Shown here in pieces: positions 18,378 through 27,117 of a DNA stretch of 64,000 bases (position 1 is the first letter of the stretch; every line of letters begins with the position of its first letter). The position numbers and the translations under genes were made by a program. The DNA lies in assembly GCF_900215245.1 (NCBI RefSeq), contig NZ_LT907842.1, positions 5,208,001-5,272,000 of the forward strand, written 5' to 3'. The notes below the pieces were generated by a model. It saw nothing but the letters and a program-made list of their open reading frames with translations, did no database searches and was not told where the DNA came from. Source of the stretch: Pseudomonas fluorescens (GTDB taxonomy: Bacteria > Pseudomonadota > Gammaproteobacteria > Pseudomonadales > Pseudomonadaceae).

Positions 18378-19208
18378 ATGGACTTTTGGACCGCCATACA
18401 GGCATTGATTCTTGGCGTTGTGGAGGGGCTGACGGAGTTCCTGCCGATTTCCAGCACCGGGCACCAGATCATCGTCGCCGACTTGATTGGCTTCGGCGGC
18501 GAACGCTTTGAAGCGTTCAACATCATCATTCAGTTGGGCGCGATCCTGGCGGTGGTGTGGGAGTTTCGGCGCAAGATCCTCGACGTGGTGATCGGCTTGC
18601 CGACCCAACGCAATGCCCAGCGCTTCACCGTCAACCTGATCATCGCAGTGCTGCCGGCGGTGGTGCTGGGGGTGATTTTTGCCGACCTGATCAAGCATTA
18701 CCTGTTCAACCCGATCACCGTGGCCACCGCCCTGGTGGTGGGTGGCGTGATCATGTTGTGGGCCGAGCGCCGCCAACATGCGGTGCACGCTGAAACGGTG
18801 GACGAAATCACCTGGAAAGACGCACTCAAAGTCGGCGTTGCTCAATGCCTGGCGATGATTCCGGGTACCTCGCGTTCCGGCGCCACCATCATTGGCGGCC
18901 TGTTGTTCGGCCTGTCACGCAAAACCGCGACCGAATTTTCGTTCTTCCTGGCCATGCCAACCATGGTCGGTGCGGCGGTGTACTCGGGCTACAAGTACCG
19001 TCATCTGTTCCAGCCCGATGATGTGCCGGTGTTTGCGATTGGTTTTGTCACGTCGTTCATCTTCGCGATGATTGCGGTCAAGGCCTTGCTCAAGTTCATT
19101 GCCAACCACAGCTATGCAGCCTTTGCCTGGTATCGAATCGCGTTCGGCCTGGTGATCCTGGCGACCTGGCAGTTTGGCTGGATCGACTGGACGGCGGTCA
19201 AGCCATGA
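18378..19208 (+). CDS. uppP: Undecaprenyl-diphosphatase UppP
   Basis: A 276-residue polytopic enzyme that dephosphorylates undecaprenyl pyrophosphate to recycle the lipid carrier of peptidoglycan and O-antigen. The two family signatures are clear: [14 protein letters not shown] at about residues 16-29 and PGTSRSG at about 163-169. The ATG at 18378 follows GGGGGAAAC; starting at 18348 would add ten residues without a ribosome site. The stop overlaps the next start in ATGA. Confidence 0.95.
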   Translation: MDFWTAIQALILGVVEGLTEFLPISSTGHQIIVADLIGFGGERFEAFNIIIQLGAILAVVWEFRRKILDVVIGLPTQRNAQRFTVNLIIAVLPAVVLGVIFADLIKHYLFNPITVATALVVGGVIMLWAERRQHAVHAETVDEITWKDALKVGVAQCLAMIPGTSRSGATIIGGLLFGLSRKTATEFSFFLAMPTMVGAAVYSGYKYRHLFQPDDVPVFAIGFVTSFIFAMIAVKALLKFIANHSYAAFAWYRIAFGLVILATWQFGWIDWTAVKP

Positions 19209-19588
19209 CCATTCAGTACCCGCGCCTGAAGGCGTTGCTCTTTGTGGTGTTGTGCGCCGCGCCGCTGATCGGCGCGACGCTGGTGTGGTACCGCGGTGAG
19301 TCGGTGATTCCGCTGGCGGCCTACGGCGTCGTCAGTGTGGTGGCGTTTTTTCTGTACTGGGGTGACAAGCGCAAGGCGCAATCGGAGGGCCCGCGCGTTC
19401 GCGAAAATATCCTGCACGCCGTGGAGCTCGCGGGCGGATGGCCAGGGGCGCTGATTGCCCAACAAGTGTTTCGTCACAAGACGCGCAAAGTGTCTTACCA
19501 GGTGCTGTTCTGGGTGATCGTGTTGCTGCACGAGGTGTTCTGGCTCGATCAACTGTTCCTGGGCGGCACGCTGCTGGCGCTATTGTAG
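19205..19588 (+). CDS. Small DUF1294 membrane protein
   Basis: A 127-residue protein with four hydrophobic segments. YWGDKRKAQ, then [20 protein letters not shown] and [14 protein letters not shown] are the DUF1294 signature. No established function. Coupled to uppP by a 4-nt overlap, which suggests an envelope role. Confidence 0.85.
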   Translation: MTIQYPRLKALLFVVLCAAPLIGATLVWYRGESVIPLAAYGVVSVVAFFLYWGDKRKAQSEGPRVRENILHAVELAGGWPGALIAQQVFRHKTRKVSYQVLFWVIVLLHEVFWLDQLFLGGTLLALL

Positions 19589-19593
19589 GGGGG

Positions 19594-19636
19594 GAGGCGC
19601 TTGGGATGTACTCTGCCAGCCTGCGCCAAGCGCCTC
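19594..19636. repeat. 11-bp perfect inverted repeat downstream of the DUF1294 gene
   Basis: GAGGCGCTTGG at 19594-19604 pairs with CCAAGCGCCTC at 19626-19636. No T-run follows; possible terminator or RNA-stabilising hairpin for uppP-DUF1294. Confidence 0.6.
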
Positions 19637-19709
19637 ACGCAATCGACGATATGCATCAGCGAAACACCGGCTTTTTGCTCAAAACACCGAGCGCATAGGG
19701 GGCACACGG

Positions 19710-20996
19710 ATGTCTTTATCCGATTCATTGCTACGCCATTCGGCTACCGAGCTTGGCGCGTTGATTCAACAGCGCAAGCTCTCATCTACCGCCATTGTCT
19801 GCGCCTACCTCGCACGTATCGAGGCGCTCAACCCGTCGATTAATGCCTTGGTTCAAGTGTGTGCCGAGGCGGCGCTGGCGGGCGCATGGGCGGCCGATCG
19901 TGCAGTCGCCAACGGTGAATACTGGGGCGCGTTACACGGCGTTCCTTTTACGGTCAAAGATGTTTTCGACACGCGTGGCGTCGTGTCGGCAGTGGGTTTG
20001 CCGGAGCGGGCTCATTACCGGCCGGAACAGGACGCCACCGTCGTGACGCGCATGAAAGCAGCCGGCGCCATTTTGCTTGGCAAAAGCAACTGCCCGCCAG
20101 GTGGCGGTGGCGGCGTCACCGACAATCCGGTCTACGGCGCCACGCGCAACCCGCACGCGCTTGCCTATAGCCCCGGTGGCAGCAGCGGTGGCGAAGCGGC
20201 GGCGATTGCCGCTGGGCTTTCACCGTTGGGGCTGGGCAGCGACTCCGGTGGCAGCTTGCGCGTCCCCGCGCATTTTTGTGGTGTCTGCACGTTAAAACCC
20301 ACCAGCGGCCGCGTGCCTAACACCGGTGTTTTCGATCACCTGGGCGGGTTGAGTGACTATCGCAGTCAGATCGGCCCGATGGCCCGGCATGTCGAAGACC
20401 TGGCCTTGGCGCTACAGGTCATTGCCGGTGAGGATGGGGTCGATGCCGGGGTGATTCCGATGCCGCTGCGCGGTATGCAAACTCAAACGCTGAAGGGGTT
20501 GCGAGTCGCCTGGTACAGCGATGGTGGCATCGAGCCCGTTGACGCGCTCACGCACACCACATTGCAGGCGGTCGCCGATCTATTGGACGCTGAGGGCGCC
20601 TTGATCCGCTCGGCCTTCCCCTCGGCGTTGAGCAATGCCCGTGAGATTACCGAACGCTATTGGGCAATGAGTCAAGGCTCCGGCGCGCAGTCGATCCAGC
20701 TGTTTTCAGATTGGGATCAGTTCCGTACAGCCATGCTGGGGTTCATGGCCGACTACGACATTATCCTGTGCCCTGTCGATGCCGCGCCGGCGACCCAACT
20801 GGGAGAGACGCGGCCAGGGCTGTTCAGTCACACGCTGCCTTATAGCTTGGCGGGTTGGCCTTGTGTGGTGGTCCGGGCCGGAACGGATAGCGCGGGTTTG
20901 CCGGTTGGCGTGCAGATTGTCGCGCGACCTTGGCACGAGCATGTCGCGTTGGCGGCAGCAGCGGCCATTGAGCGCGCGCTGCCGTTCACGCGTTGA
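19710..20996 (+). CDS. Amidase signature family hydrolase
   Basis: A 428-residue amidase. The Ser-cisSer-Lys triad is complete: Lys83 in PFTVKDVFD, cis-Ser158 in SPGGSSGGEAAAI and Ser182 in SDSGGSLRVPA, with the same spacing as fatty acid amide hydrolase. No signal peptide, so cytoplasmic. Substrate unknown; it resembles general aliphatic or aryl amidases more than GatA because no gatB or gatC is adjacent. AGGGGG lies ten bases before the ATG. It stands alone. Confidence 0.88.
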   Translation: MSLSDSLLRHSATELGALIQQRKLSSTAIVCAYLARIEALNPSINALVQVCAEAALAGAWAADRAVANGEYWGALHGVPFTVKDVFDTRGVVSAVGLPERAHYRPEQDATVVTRMKAAGAILLGKSNCPPGGGGGVTDNPVYGATRNPHALAYSPGGSSGGEAAAIAAGLSPLGLGSDSGGSLRVPAHFCGVCTLKPTSGRVPNTGVFDHLGGLSDYRSQIGPMARHVEDLALALQVIAGEDGVDAGVIPMPLRGMQTQTLKGLRVAWYSDGGIEPVDALTHTTLQAVADLLDAEGALIRSAFPSALSNAREITERYWAMSQGSGAQSIQLFSDWDQFRTAMLGFMADYDIILCPVDAAPATQLGETRPGLFSHTLPYSLAGWPCVVVRAGTDSAGLPVGVQIVARPWHEHVALAAAAAIERALPFTR

Positions 20997-21000
20997 GGTG

Positions 21001-21354
21001 TCACGCAAGCTTGAGTCCCACCTGGGTGCGCTTGGGCAGCTTGCTGACCACTAACTGGTGCGAGCGTTGCAACAGGCCACGCAGTTCCTCGGCGTTGAGC
21101 GGGTAGGGCGTGTTCATGATGATCCACTGCGCCCGTGCCAGGTAGGGCGCCGGGTGGATGCCGGGGCGGTCCACATGGCCCAGGAACAGGTCTTTGTCGA
21201 CCTTGAACGCCAACGAATCGCCGCGCAGGTTCTGCACGGCAAACATCTTGTTGCCGGCGATGGAAAACACCCGCACGCCGCCCCATTTGTAGTCTTCGCG
21301 CGCGCCGGGCAGGCTCAGGCAGAAGGTGGCGACTTGTTCTTCGGTCATTTTCAT
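21001..21354 (-). CDS. MmcQ/YjbR family protein
   Basis: A 117-residue protein of the CyaY-like fold MmcQ/YjbR family (FCLSLPGAREDYKWGG, then VFSIAGNKMFAV and PAPYLARAQWIIM). Members are small proteins of unclear function, sometimes annotated as DNA-binding. The ATG at 21354 overlaps the stop of the preceding LysR gene by 4 nt, so they are co-translated; the longer frame to 21525 lies wholly inside that gene and is rejected. Confidence 0.85.
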   Translation of the reverse strand: MKMTEEQVATFCLSLPGAREDYKWGGVRVFSIAGNKMFAVQNLRGDSLAFKVDKDLFLGHVDRPGIHPAPYLARAQWIIMNTPYPLNAEELRGLLQRSHQLVVSKLPKRTQVGLKLA

Positions 21355-22259
21355 AGCAAGCGGTCTCCGCAACCCTTGAAGGCTTCTTCCAGGTAGTCGA
21401 TCCAGGCACGGATGGCCGGCAGGACGCCACGCCGGTGCGGGTAGACCGCCTGCAGCCAGCCGCCGGGTGACGACCACTGCGGCAACAGCTGCACCAACTG
21501 GCCGCTGGCCAATTCCTCTTCGCAATACATCATCGGCAGCACGGTAAAGCCCAGGCCCTTCATGGCGCAGGCTTTGCGCACGATGAAATCGTCGATGCCC
21601 AGGCGGGCTTCCAATGCCAGGTCTTCGGTGTTGCCTTGCGGGTCGATCAGGCGCAGGTGCACCAGGCGGTCGGCTTCCAGGGCACCGAGCACCGGCAGTT
21701 GCTTGAGGTCGTCGAGGCTGTCGATTTGCCGCCCCTGCATGAACGCTGGGCTGGCGACGAGGATCGTCTGGGCCTGGCGCAAGCGCTTGGTCACCAGCAG
21801 TGGGTCTTCATCGCCCAATTCGCGCACGCGCAGGGCCACGTCGATGCCCTCGGCCACCAGGTCGACACGGCGGTTGACCAGGGTCATTTCCAGTTGCACA
21901 AGCGGGTGCGCAGCCAGAAAGCCGGCGACCATGTCCGGCAGCATGTGCTGGGCCATGCCCACCGGGCAACTGACCCGCAAGCGCCCGCGCGGTTCGCTGG
22001 ACATGCTGGCCACGGCTTCGTCGGCCATTTCCGCTTCGAGCAACATGGCCTGGCAATGGCGCAGGTAGCGCTCACCGACGGCGGTAAGGGTCAATTGGCG
22101 GGTGGTGCGCTGCAACAGGCGTGCACCGAGGCGTTCTTCCAGCTCGGCAATGCGTCGCGACAACCGTGACTTGGGAATCCCGAGCAGCCGCCCGGCCGCC
22201 GCAAAGCCGCCGGCTTCGACGACTTTGGCAAAATAGTAGAGGTCATTGAGGTCTTGCAT
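21351..22259 (-). CDS. LysR-family regulator
   Basis: A 302-residue LysR protein. The winged HTH is at residues 1-60 (FAAAGRLLGIPKSRLSRRIA) and the two-lobed inducer domain follows. The ATG at 22259 is preferred; an upstream TTG at 22265 is in frame. A palindrome TTGTCCTG-N4-TGGGACGA lies just before the gene and a perfect version is found between the MFS and azoreductase genes. This suggests autoregulation and control of those neighbours. The inducer is probably a quinone, azo or electrophilic compound, by analogy only. Confidence 0.88.
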   Translation of the reverse strand: MQDLNDLYYFAKVVEAGGFAAAGRLLGIPKSRLSRRIAELEERLGARLLQRTTRQLTLTAVGERYLRHCQAMLLEAEMADEAVASMSSEPRGRLRVSCPVGMAQHMLPDMVAGFLAAHPLVQLEMTLVNRRVDLVAEGIDVALRVRELGDEDPLLVTKRLRQAQTILVASPAFMQGRQIDSLDDLKQLPVLGALEADRLVHLRLIDPQGNTEDLALEARLGIDDFIVRKACAMKGLGFTVLPMMYCEEELASGQLVQLLPQWSSPGGWLQAVYPHRRGVLPAIRAWIDYLEEAFKGCGDRLL

Positions 22260-22269
22260 GGTCAACCCG

Positions 22270-22289
22270 TTGTCCTGTCAGTGGGACGA
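22270..22289. promoter_or_regulatory. Imperfect palindrome before the LysR gene
   Basis: TTGTCCTG-TCAG-TGGGACGA. The left arm is identical to, and the right arm 5 of 8 with, the perfect palindrome at 23688-23707. Candidate autoregulatory site. Confidence 0.5.
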
Positions 22290-22322
22290 ACTATCCGCGT
22301 CTGACGAGGGCAAATCCACTAC

Positions 22323-22352
22323 AAAAAAGCCAGCGCCTTGTGGACGCTGGCT
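22323..22352 (-). terminator. Rho-independent terminator of the MFS gene
   Basis: On the minus strand AGCCAGCG and CGCTGGCT form an 8-bp stem followed by TTTTTT. It lies 47 nt after the MFS stop and separates it from the LysR gene. Confidence 0.88.
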
Positions 22353-22398
22353 GTGACAGCGGCGGCAAGCCGGCCACACGAGGGCCGTCGCCACAGGG

Positions 22399-23571
22399 TT
22401 ATGTACGTGGCCTGAACACCGTGAGCAACAGGGCGAGCCCGGCAAACGCCGCACCGGTGAGTGCCTGGCCCTGCCAGCCGTAGAGCTGCGAGGCGAACGC
22501 ACCGGCCGCGGAGCCCAAGGCGCCGCCGATAAAATAGACCACCATGAATACCGTGTTGAGGCGGCTGGTGGCTGACGGCTCCAGCGCCAATACGCGGGTC
22601 TGGTTGGCCAGTTGGTTGGTGCGGTTCCCCAGGTCAAGAAAGGTCGCCGCGATCAGGATCGGCCACCACCAACCTTGGGGACCCAAGGTGTAAATCAGGA
22701 TAAACGCCACGAGCACGATGGTGATGCCGACGCGCTCCAGCAGACGGCCATGGCTGCGGGTATGTTGGCCGATGGTCGAGGCGCAGAGAATGCCGACGAT
22801 GGCTGACAGGCCCAGCAGCCCGGCCTGCGCGCTGGAAAATCCATACGGCGGCAACGCCAGCAGCGCGGCCATAGAGCCCCAAAACACATTCAAGGCGCCA
22901 AATACCAGCGCGCCCTTGAGCGCCGATTGGCGCAGGGTCGGGTGTTGCCTGGCCAGACCCCACAGCGATTTGAGCAGCGCGCCGTACGCAAGTTTGCTGG
23001 TGGACATCGACACGGGCATGCGCGTCAGGATCGCCAGGAACAGCACCACATCCAACGCCGCCGCCATCGCGAACATGCCGCGCCAGCCCAGCCAGCCGCT
23101 GACCACACCACTGACGGTCCTGGCCAGCAAACCACCCGCAGACAGACCGCTGACCATCAGGCCCAACACCGCGCCTTTCTGCTCGGGCGCGCTCAGGTCC
23201 GAGGCGGCGGGAATGATCACTTGCGCGCTGATGCCCGACAGCCCCAACAGCAAGCTCGCGATCAGCAGCCAGCTATAAGACGGCGCTGTGGCCGAGGCCA
23301 ACAGGCTGATGAAGTTGATGCACAGCACGGCCAGGATCAAGGTGCGCCGGCTGATCCGGTCGCCCAGTGGCACAAACAGCAGCAGGCCGCAGGCGTAACC
23401 GATTTGCGTGAGCATGGCGATCTGCCCGACATGCGCGGTGGACACCTCGAAGGTGTTGGCAATCAGCGGCAGCATGGCCTGGTTGTAGTAAATCGTGGCG
23501 ACCGAAAACCCGCAGCAGATGGCGAGAAGCAGGCTCAGCCCTTTGGTCAGGGTGGGGGAGTGTGTGTGCAT
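22399..23571 (-). CDS. MFS transporter, DHA1-type
   Basis: A 390-residue, 12-helix exporter-like MFS protein. YYNQAMLPLIANTFEVS and the helix 2-3 loop PLGDRISRRTLIL fit the drug/sugar efflux DHA1 group. Substrate unknown. It is divergent from azoR; both could belong to the regulon of the adjacent LysR protein, since a perfect palindrome lies between them. Confidence 0.85.
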   Translation of the reverse strand: MHTHSPTLTKGLSLLLAICCGFSVATIYYNQAMLPLIANTFEVSTAHVGQIAMLTQIGYACGLLLFVPLGDRISRRTLILAVLCINFISLLASATAPSYSWLLIASLLLGLSGISAQVIIPAASDLSAPEQKGAVLGLMVSGLSAGGLLARTVSGVVSGWLGWRGMFAMAAALDVVLFLAILTRMPVSMSTSKLAYGALLKSLWGLARQHPTLRQSALKGALVFGALNVFWGSMAALLALPPYGFSSAQAGLLGLSAIVGILCASTIGQHTRSHGRLLERVGITIVLVAFILIYTLGPQGWWWPILIAATFLDLGNRTNQLANQTRVLALEPSATSRLNTVFMVVYFIGGALGSAAGAFASQLYGWQGQALTGAAFAGLALLLTVFRPRT

Positions 23572-23687
23572 AGCGTGCCTGGTGGCTGTCGACTCTGCGG
23601 CGAGAATGAAGTGAAGTGCGCGTTAAATCCAGCGTCGCAGAGGTTTGCGCAACAACGCTGTGGGGCTGGGTGTTGGCTGAAGTTGGA

Positions 23688-23707
23688 TTGTCCTGCTGAC
23701 AGGACAA
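23688..23707. promoter_or_regulatory. Perfect palindrome TTGTCCTG-N4-CAGGACAA in the MFS/azoR spacer
   Basis: Eight-base arms with a CTGA centre, between divergent MFS and azoR genes and matching the site before the LysR gene. Candidate LysR binding site; a weaker GAAC-N5-GTTC repeat follows at about 23733. Confidence 0.6.
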
Positions 23708-23803
23708 ATAATCGCGTTTCAGCCCTCTAATCGAACATTCGGTTCATGTGTAGCATCAACCTCACTCGGTCGCCTCGTCGCGATCCTCACTCGGAGATCC
23801 CAC

Positions 23804-24415
23804 ATGAAACTGTTGCATATCGATTCCAGCATCCTCGGCGACAACTCGGCTTCCCGTCAGCTCAGCGCTGGTGTGGTCAAGGCCTGGCAAGCGGCTGAAC
23901 CGGGTGTGGAAGTGACTTACCGCGACCTGGCAAGCGAAGGCATCAGCCACTTTTCCGGCGTGACCCTCGGCGCGCTGGGCACCGCTGCCGAGTTGCGTGA
24001 TGCGGTACAAAAGCACGAAGCCGAACTGAGCGCTTCGTCGCTGGCTGAATTCATCGCTGCCGACGCCGTGGTGATTGGCGCGCCGATGTACAACTTCTCG
24101 GTGCCTTCGCAGCTGAAGGCCTGGATCGACCGCATCGCGGTCGCCGGCCAGACGTTCCGTTACACCGAAGCCGGCCCCGAAGGCCTGTGCGCTGGCAAAA
24201 AACTCATCATTGTGTCCACTGCGGGCGGCCTGCACGCCGGCCAGGCGAGCAATGTCGGCCACGAAGACTACTTGAAGCTGGTGTTTGGCTTCCTCGGCAT
24301 CACTGACATCGAGTTTGTCCGCGCCCAAGGCCTGGCCTACGGTGAGGAAGTGCGCAGCAAAGCGCTGAGCGACGCTAACGCAGTCATCAACGAACAATTG
24401 TTCGCCGCCGCGTAA
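23804..24415 (+). CDS. azoR: FMN-dependent NADH:quinone/azo oxidoreductase
   Basis: A 203-residue flavodoxin-fold enzyme of the AzoR/AcpD family. The FMN phosphate loop lies near the N-terminus ([17 protein letters not shown]), [17 protein letters not shown] at about residues 95-111 contacts the isoalloxazine, and STAGG follows. It reduces quinones and azo bonds by two-electron transfer, protecting against quinone stress. GGAG precedes the ATG. It ends at a strong terminator, so it is monocistronic. Confidence 0.93.
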   Translation: MKLLHIDSSILGDNSASRQLSAGVVKAWQAAEPGVEVTYRDLASEGISHFSGVTLGALGTAAELRDAVQKHEAELSASSLAEFIAADAVVIGAPMYNFSVPSQLKAWIDRIAVAGQTFRYTEAGPEGLCAGKKLIIVSTAGGLHAGQASNVGHEDYLKLVFGFLGITDIEFVRAQGLAYGEEVRSKALSDANAVINEQLFAAA

Positions 24416-24468
24416 GGCTTGTGTAAATTCTGCCTTCGCTCGGTTCCAATCCGAGCTCAGGCGCCTAA

Positions 24469-24514
24469 ACTCTGTACTCTGATCGCCCACAGCGATCGGA
24501 GTACGGAGTTTTTT
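24469..24514 (+). terminator. Rho-independent terminator of azoR
   Basis: An 18-bp stem (24469-24486 with 24492-24509, two G-U pairs) ends in TTTTTT. It lies 53 nt after the azoR stop. Confidence 0.92.
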
Positions 24515-24655
24515 CGTTTACCCGTTGTCATTACTTTGGCCCAGGTTATGCACGCATGGGTTTATCACCCGGTGTGAGTGCCTTGAACCATGGACTTTTC
24601 AAATCGATATGCGGCGGGTGTCAGGTGTGGTCGCGCAGCAAAGGTGGACATCCAC

Positions 24656-25693
24656 ATGATGCGTCTTTGTGCTGTTTTGGTTCTTTCCCTGCTCGGTGGC
24701 CTGATTTCAGTGCACGCCGCGCCAGCGCCGCACCCGCATTGGAGTGTGGGGCTGCACCGCATGACCTTTCTCGACCCGCTGGATCAGCAGCCGATGAATG
24801 CCATCGCGTTCTATCCCTCTACCGACGATGACCACAGCACGCAGTTGGGGCCTTATCACGTCGCCGCCACTGAAGACGCCAAGATCGCCATTGGCCGCTT
24901 CCCCATGCTGATGTTGTCCCACGGCAACGTAGGCACACCGCTGGCGCTGCATGACCTGGCGACCTCGCTGGCGCGCAAAGGCTTTGTAGTGGTGGCGGTT
25001 TTGCACCCCGGCGACAACTATAAGGACCACAGCCGACTGGGTACCGTGAGCAACCTGTATGGGCGGCCGATCCAGATTTCCGCAGCGATCACGGCCACCC
25101 TCGGCGACCCGATGCTGTCGCCGTTCGTCAACGTTGAACAGGTGGGGGTTATCGGTTATTCCGCCGGTGGCGAAACGGCCTTGATCCTCGCGGGGGCCAA
25201 GCCGGATTTTGACCGTCTGCGTCGTTATTGCCATGAACGCCCGGAAGACCGTGACGCCTGCACGACCAAAGGCGAGTTGGTCATCGACCGCGATGACTTG
25301 CAGCCGCAGGCCGACCCACGTATTCACGCCTTGATGCTGATGGCACCGTTGAGCCTGATGTTTGGCCGCCATACCCTGGCCGACGTGCATGTGCCGGTGC
25401 TGCTCTACAGTGGCGATGGCGACAAGCTGGTGGCGGTGGACAAAAACGCCGCCGCGCTGGCGCGCAAACTGCCGGAGCCGCCGGATTTCAAACTGTTGGC
25501 CGGGGCAGGGCACTTCGTGTTCATGGCGCCGTGTGACAGCGATCAGTTGGCGACAATGCCGGCCATCTGTACGGATGCCGACGGCGTAGACCGCGAAGGC
25601 ATCCACCGCGACCTTATTTCAGAGGCCGGGCGCTTCTTCGTCCACACCCTCGGCCAATCGACTCGCGCCGGTCTGCAGACCGCCGATCAGTAA
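24656..25693 (+). CDS. Secreted alpha/beta hydrolase, dienelactone-hydrolase-like
   Basis: A 345-residue protein with a Sec signal peptide ending near SVHAA. The nucleophile is Ser169 in IGYSAGGETAL, the histidine lies in GAGHFVFMAP, and LSHGNVG forms the oxyanion region. HPGDNYKDHS matches the group annotated as predicted dienelactone hydrolases. Substrate unknown. The start at 24656 follows AGGTGG. Its last 7 bases overlap the end of the convergent MFS gene. Confidence 0.82.
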   Translation: MMRLCAVLVLSLLGGLISVHAAPAPHPHWSVGLHRMTFLDPLDQQPMNAIAFYPSTDDDHSTQLGPYHVAATEDAKIAIGRFPMLMLSHGNVGTPLALHDLATSLARKGFVVVAVLHPGDNYKDHSRLGTVSNLYGRPIQISAAITATLGDPMLSPFVNVEQVGVIGYSAGGETALILAGAKPDFDRLRRYCHERPEDRDACTTKGELVIDRDDLQPQADPRIHALMLMAPLSLMFGRHTLADVHVPVLLYSGDGDKLVAVDKNAAALARKLPEPPDFKLLAGAGHFVFMAPCDSDQLATMPAICTDADGVDREGIHRDLISEAGRFFVHTLGQSTRAGLQTADQ

Positions 25694-26862
25694 GCACGGC
25701 GCTTGAGCAGTACGGTCAGGCCCAGCGCTGTAACGGACAGTAGCGCCGCGAAAAAGAAGATCCACCCATAGCCGAGGTTCAGCGCCACGGCGCCCATCAA
25801 CGGCCCGGCGATCGCCAGGGCCAGATCAAAAAACACCGCATAGGCACTCAACCCGGCGCCACGGCTGCTGTTGGGCACCTGTTTGATGGCTTCCACGCCC
25901 AGCGCCGGGTACACCAGCGACAAGCCGAAACCGGTCAGGCCGGCACCGATCAGGGCGACCCCTGTGGAGGGTGCCAGCCACAGCAGTGTCAGGCCCATCG
26001 TCTCGATGGTCATGCAGGCAATCGCCGCCGTGAACCCACCAAAGCGGCCGATGGCCGAGATAAACACCAGGCGCGAGAGGATAAAGCACACGCCAAACAC
26101 CGTGAGGCAGTACGCCGCGCCGGCCCAGCCGCGATTGAGGTAATACAGGGTGATAAAGGTGGTCAGCGTGCCGTAGCCGATCGAGGCCAGGCAAAGGCTG
26201 GCGCCAAACGGAGCAATGCGGCCGAACACCGCCCAGAATGGCAGCCGCTCGCCACGCACCACCGGCACCGACGGTTTGTTACGGATCAGCACCAGGCCCA
26301 CTGCCGCCAACACTGACAAGGCAATCCCGAGGCTGGTATAGCCGTAGTCCGCGACCATGACGACGCCCAGCGGCGCGCCAATCGCGATGGCGCCGTAGGA
26401 CGCGATGCCATTCCAGGAAATTGAGCGCGCTGTGTGTTCGACGCCGACCGCGCCCATGCACCAACTGATAGTGCCCACGCCGATCAGGCCCTGGGCGACG
26501 CCGAGCAGCAAGCGGGCGACGATCAGAATGCCCAGGCTCAAGCCGGGCAGGCTCTCGACCAACGTCGCGAAGAACGTCAGCACGCCGCTGGCCAGGATGC
26601 CCGACAGGCCCAGCACAATTGCGCGTTTGGTGCCGACGTTGTCCGACATTCGTCCGGCCATGGGGCGGCTGAGCAGGGTGGCCAGGTATTGCGAACCGAT
26701 GGTCAGCCCGGCCACCACTGCGCTGAAACCCAGTTGCTCATGCACATAGCCGGGGATGACCGCGATCGGCAGCCCGATGCAGATAAAGGCGATGAAGGTG
26801 TAGAAGACGATGGAGACGATCTGCAGGGTGATCGACAGGGACGTGGGGGCGGCGGCAGGCAT
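25687..26862 (-). CDS. MFS transporter, YhhS/YfcJ-like
   Basis: A 391-residue, 12-helix MFS protein (FICIGLPIAVIPGYVHEQLG in helix 1, RPMAGRMSDNVGTKRA between helices 2 and 3). It resembles the uncharacterised YhhS/YfcJ efflux group. The start at 26862 keeps the family N-terminus; an in-frame ATG at 26895 is also open. Convergent with the upstream hydrolase. No regulator adjoins it. Confidence 0.85.
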   Translation of the reverse strand: MPAAAPTSLSITLQIVSIVFYTFIAFICIGLPIAVIPGYVHEQLGFSAVVAGLTIGSQYLATLLSRPMAGRMSDNVGTKRAIVLGLSGILASGVLTFFATLVESLPGLSLGILIVARLLLGVAQGLIGVGTISWCMGAVGVEHTARSISWNGIASYGAIAIGAPLGVVMVADYGYTSLGIALSVLAAVGLVLIRNKPSVPVVRGERLPFWAVFGRIAPFGASLCLASIGYGTLTTFITLYYLNRGWAGAAYCLTVFGVCFILSRLVFISAIGRFGGFTAAIACMTIETMGLTLLWLAPSTGVALIGAGLTGFGLSLVYPALGVEAIKQVPNSSRGAGLSAYAVFFDLALAIAGPLMGAVALNLGYGWIFFFAALLSVTALGLTVLLKRRAY

Positions 26863-26976
26863 GGTCACTCGTTCGCGGGCGGGCGGTGACAGCATGATGG
26901 CAAGGGCATGGGGGAAAAGGAAGCAGGCTAACTAGTTTGTTTGAGGGGCAGGCCTACGTGGGCACTGCGCGTGTTG

Positions 26977-27098
26977 TGGCGAGCAGGCTTGCCCTGCGCA
27001 GCAGTCCGCATAAAAAAACACCGCGTTCTGCCTGGCAGACCGCGGTGTTGGGTTTCAGGGCCGCTTCGCAGCCCAACGCGAGGCAAGCCCGCTCGTCA
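26977..27098. repeat. REP-like element flanking the ybiT terminator
   Basis: TGGCGAGCAGGCTTGCC at the left and GAGGCAAGCCCGCTCGTCA at the right are near inverse complements, the same family as 6994-7126. It encloses the terminator of ybiT. Confidence 0.65.
27011..27048 (-). terminator. Rho-independent terminator of ybiT
   Basis: On the minus strand AACACCGCGGTCTGCC pairs with GGCAGAACGCGGTGTT and is followed by a T-run. Confidence 0.9.
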
Positions 27099-27117
27099 CA
27101 CTGGCGCTTTGAGTGAC

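Noticed and set aside
21355..21525. N-terminal extension of the MmcQ/YjbR gene
   Set aside because: The extra 57 residues lie in an alternative frame of the LysR gene, and the family fold starts at the ATG at 21354.
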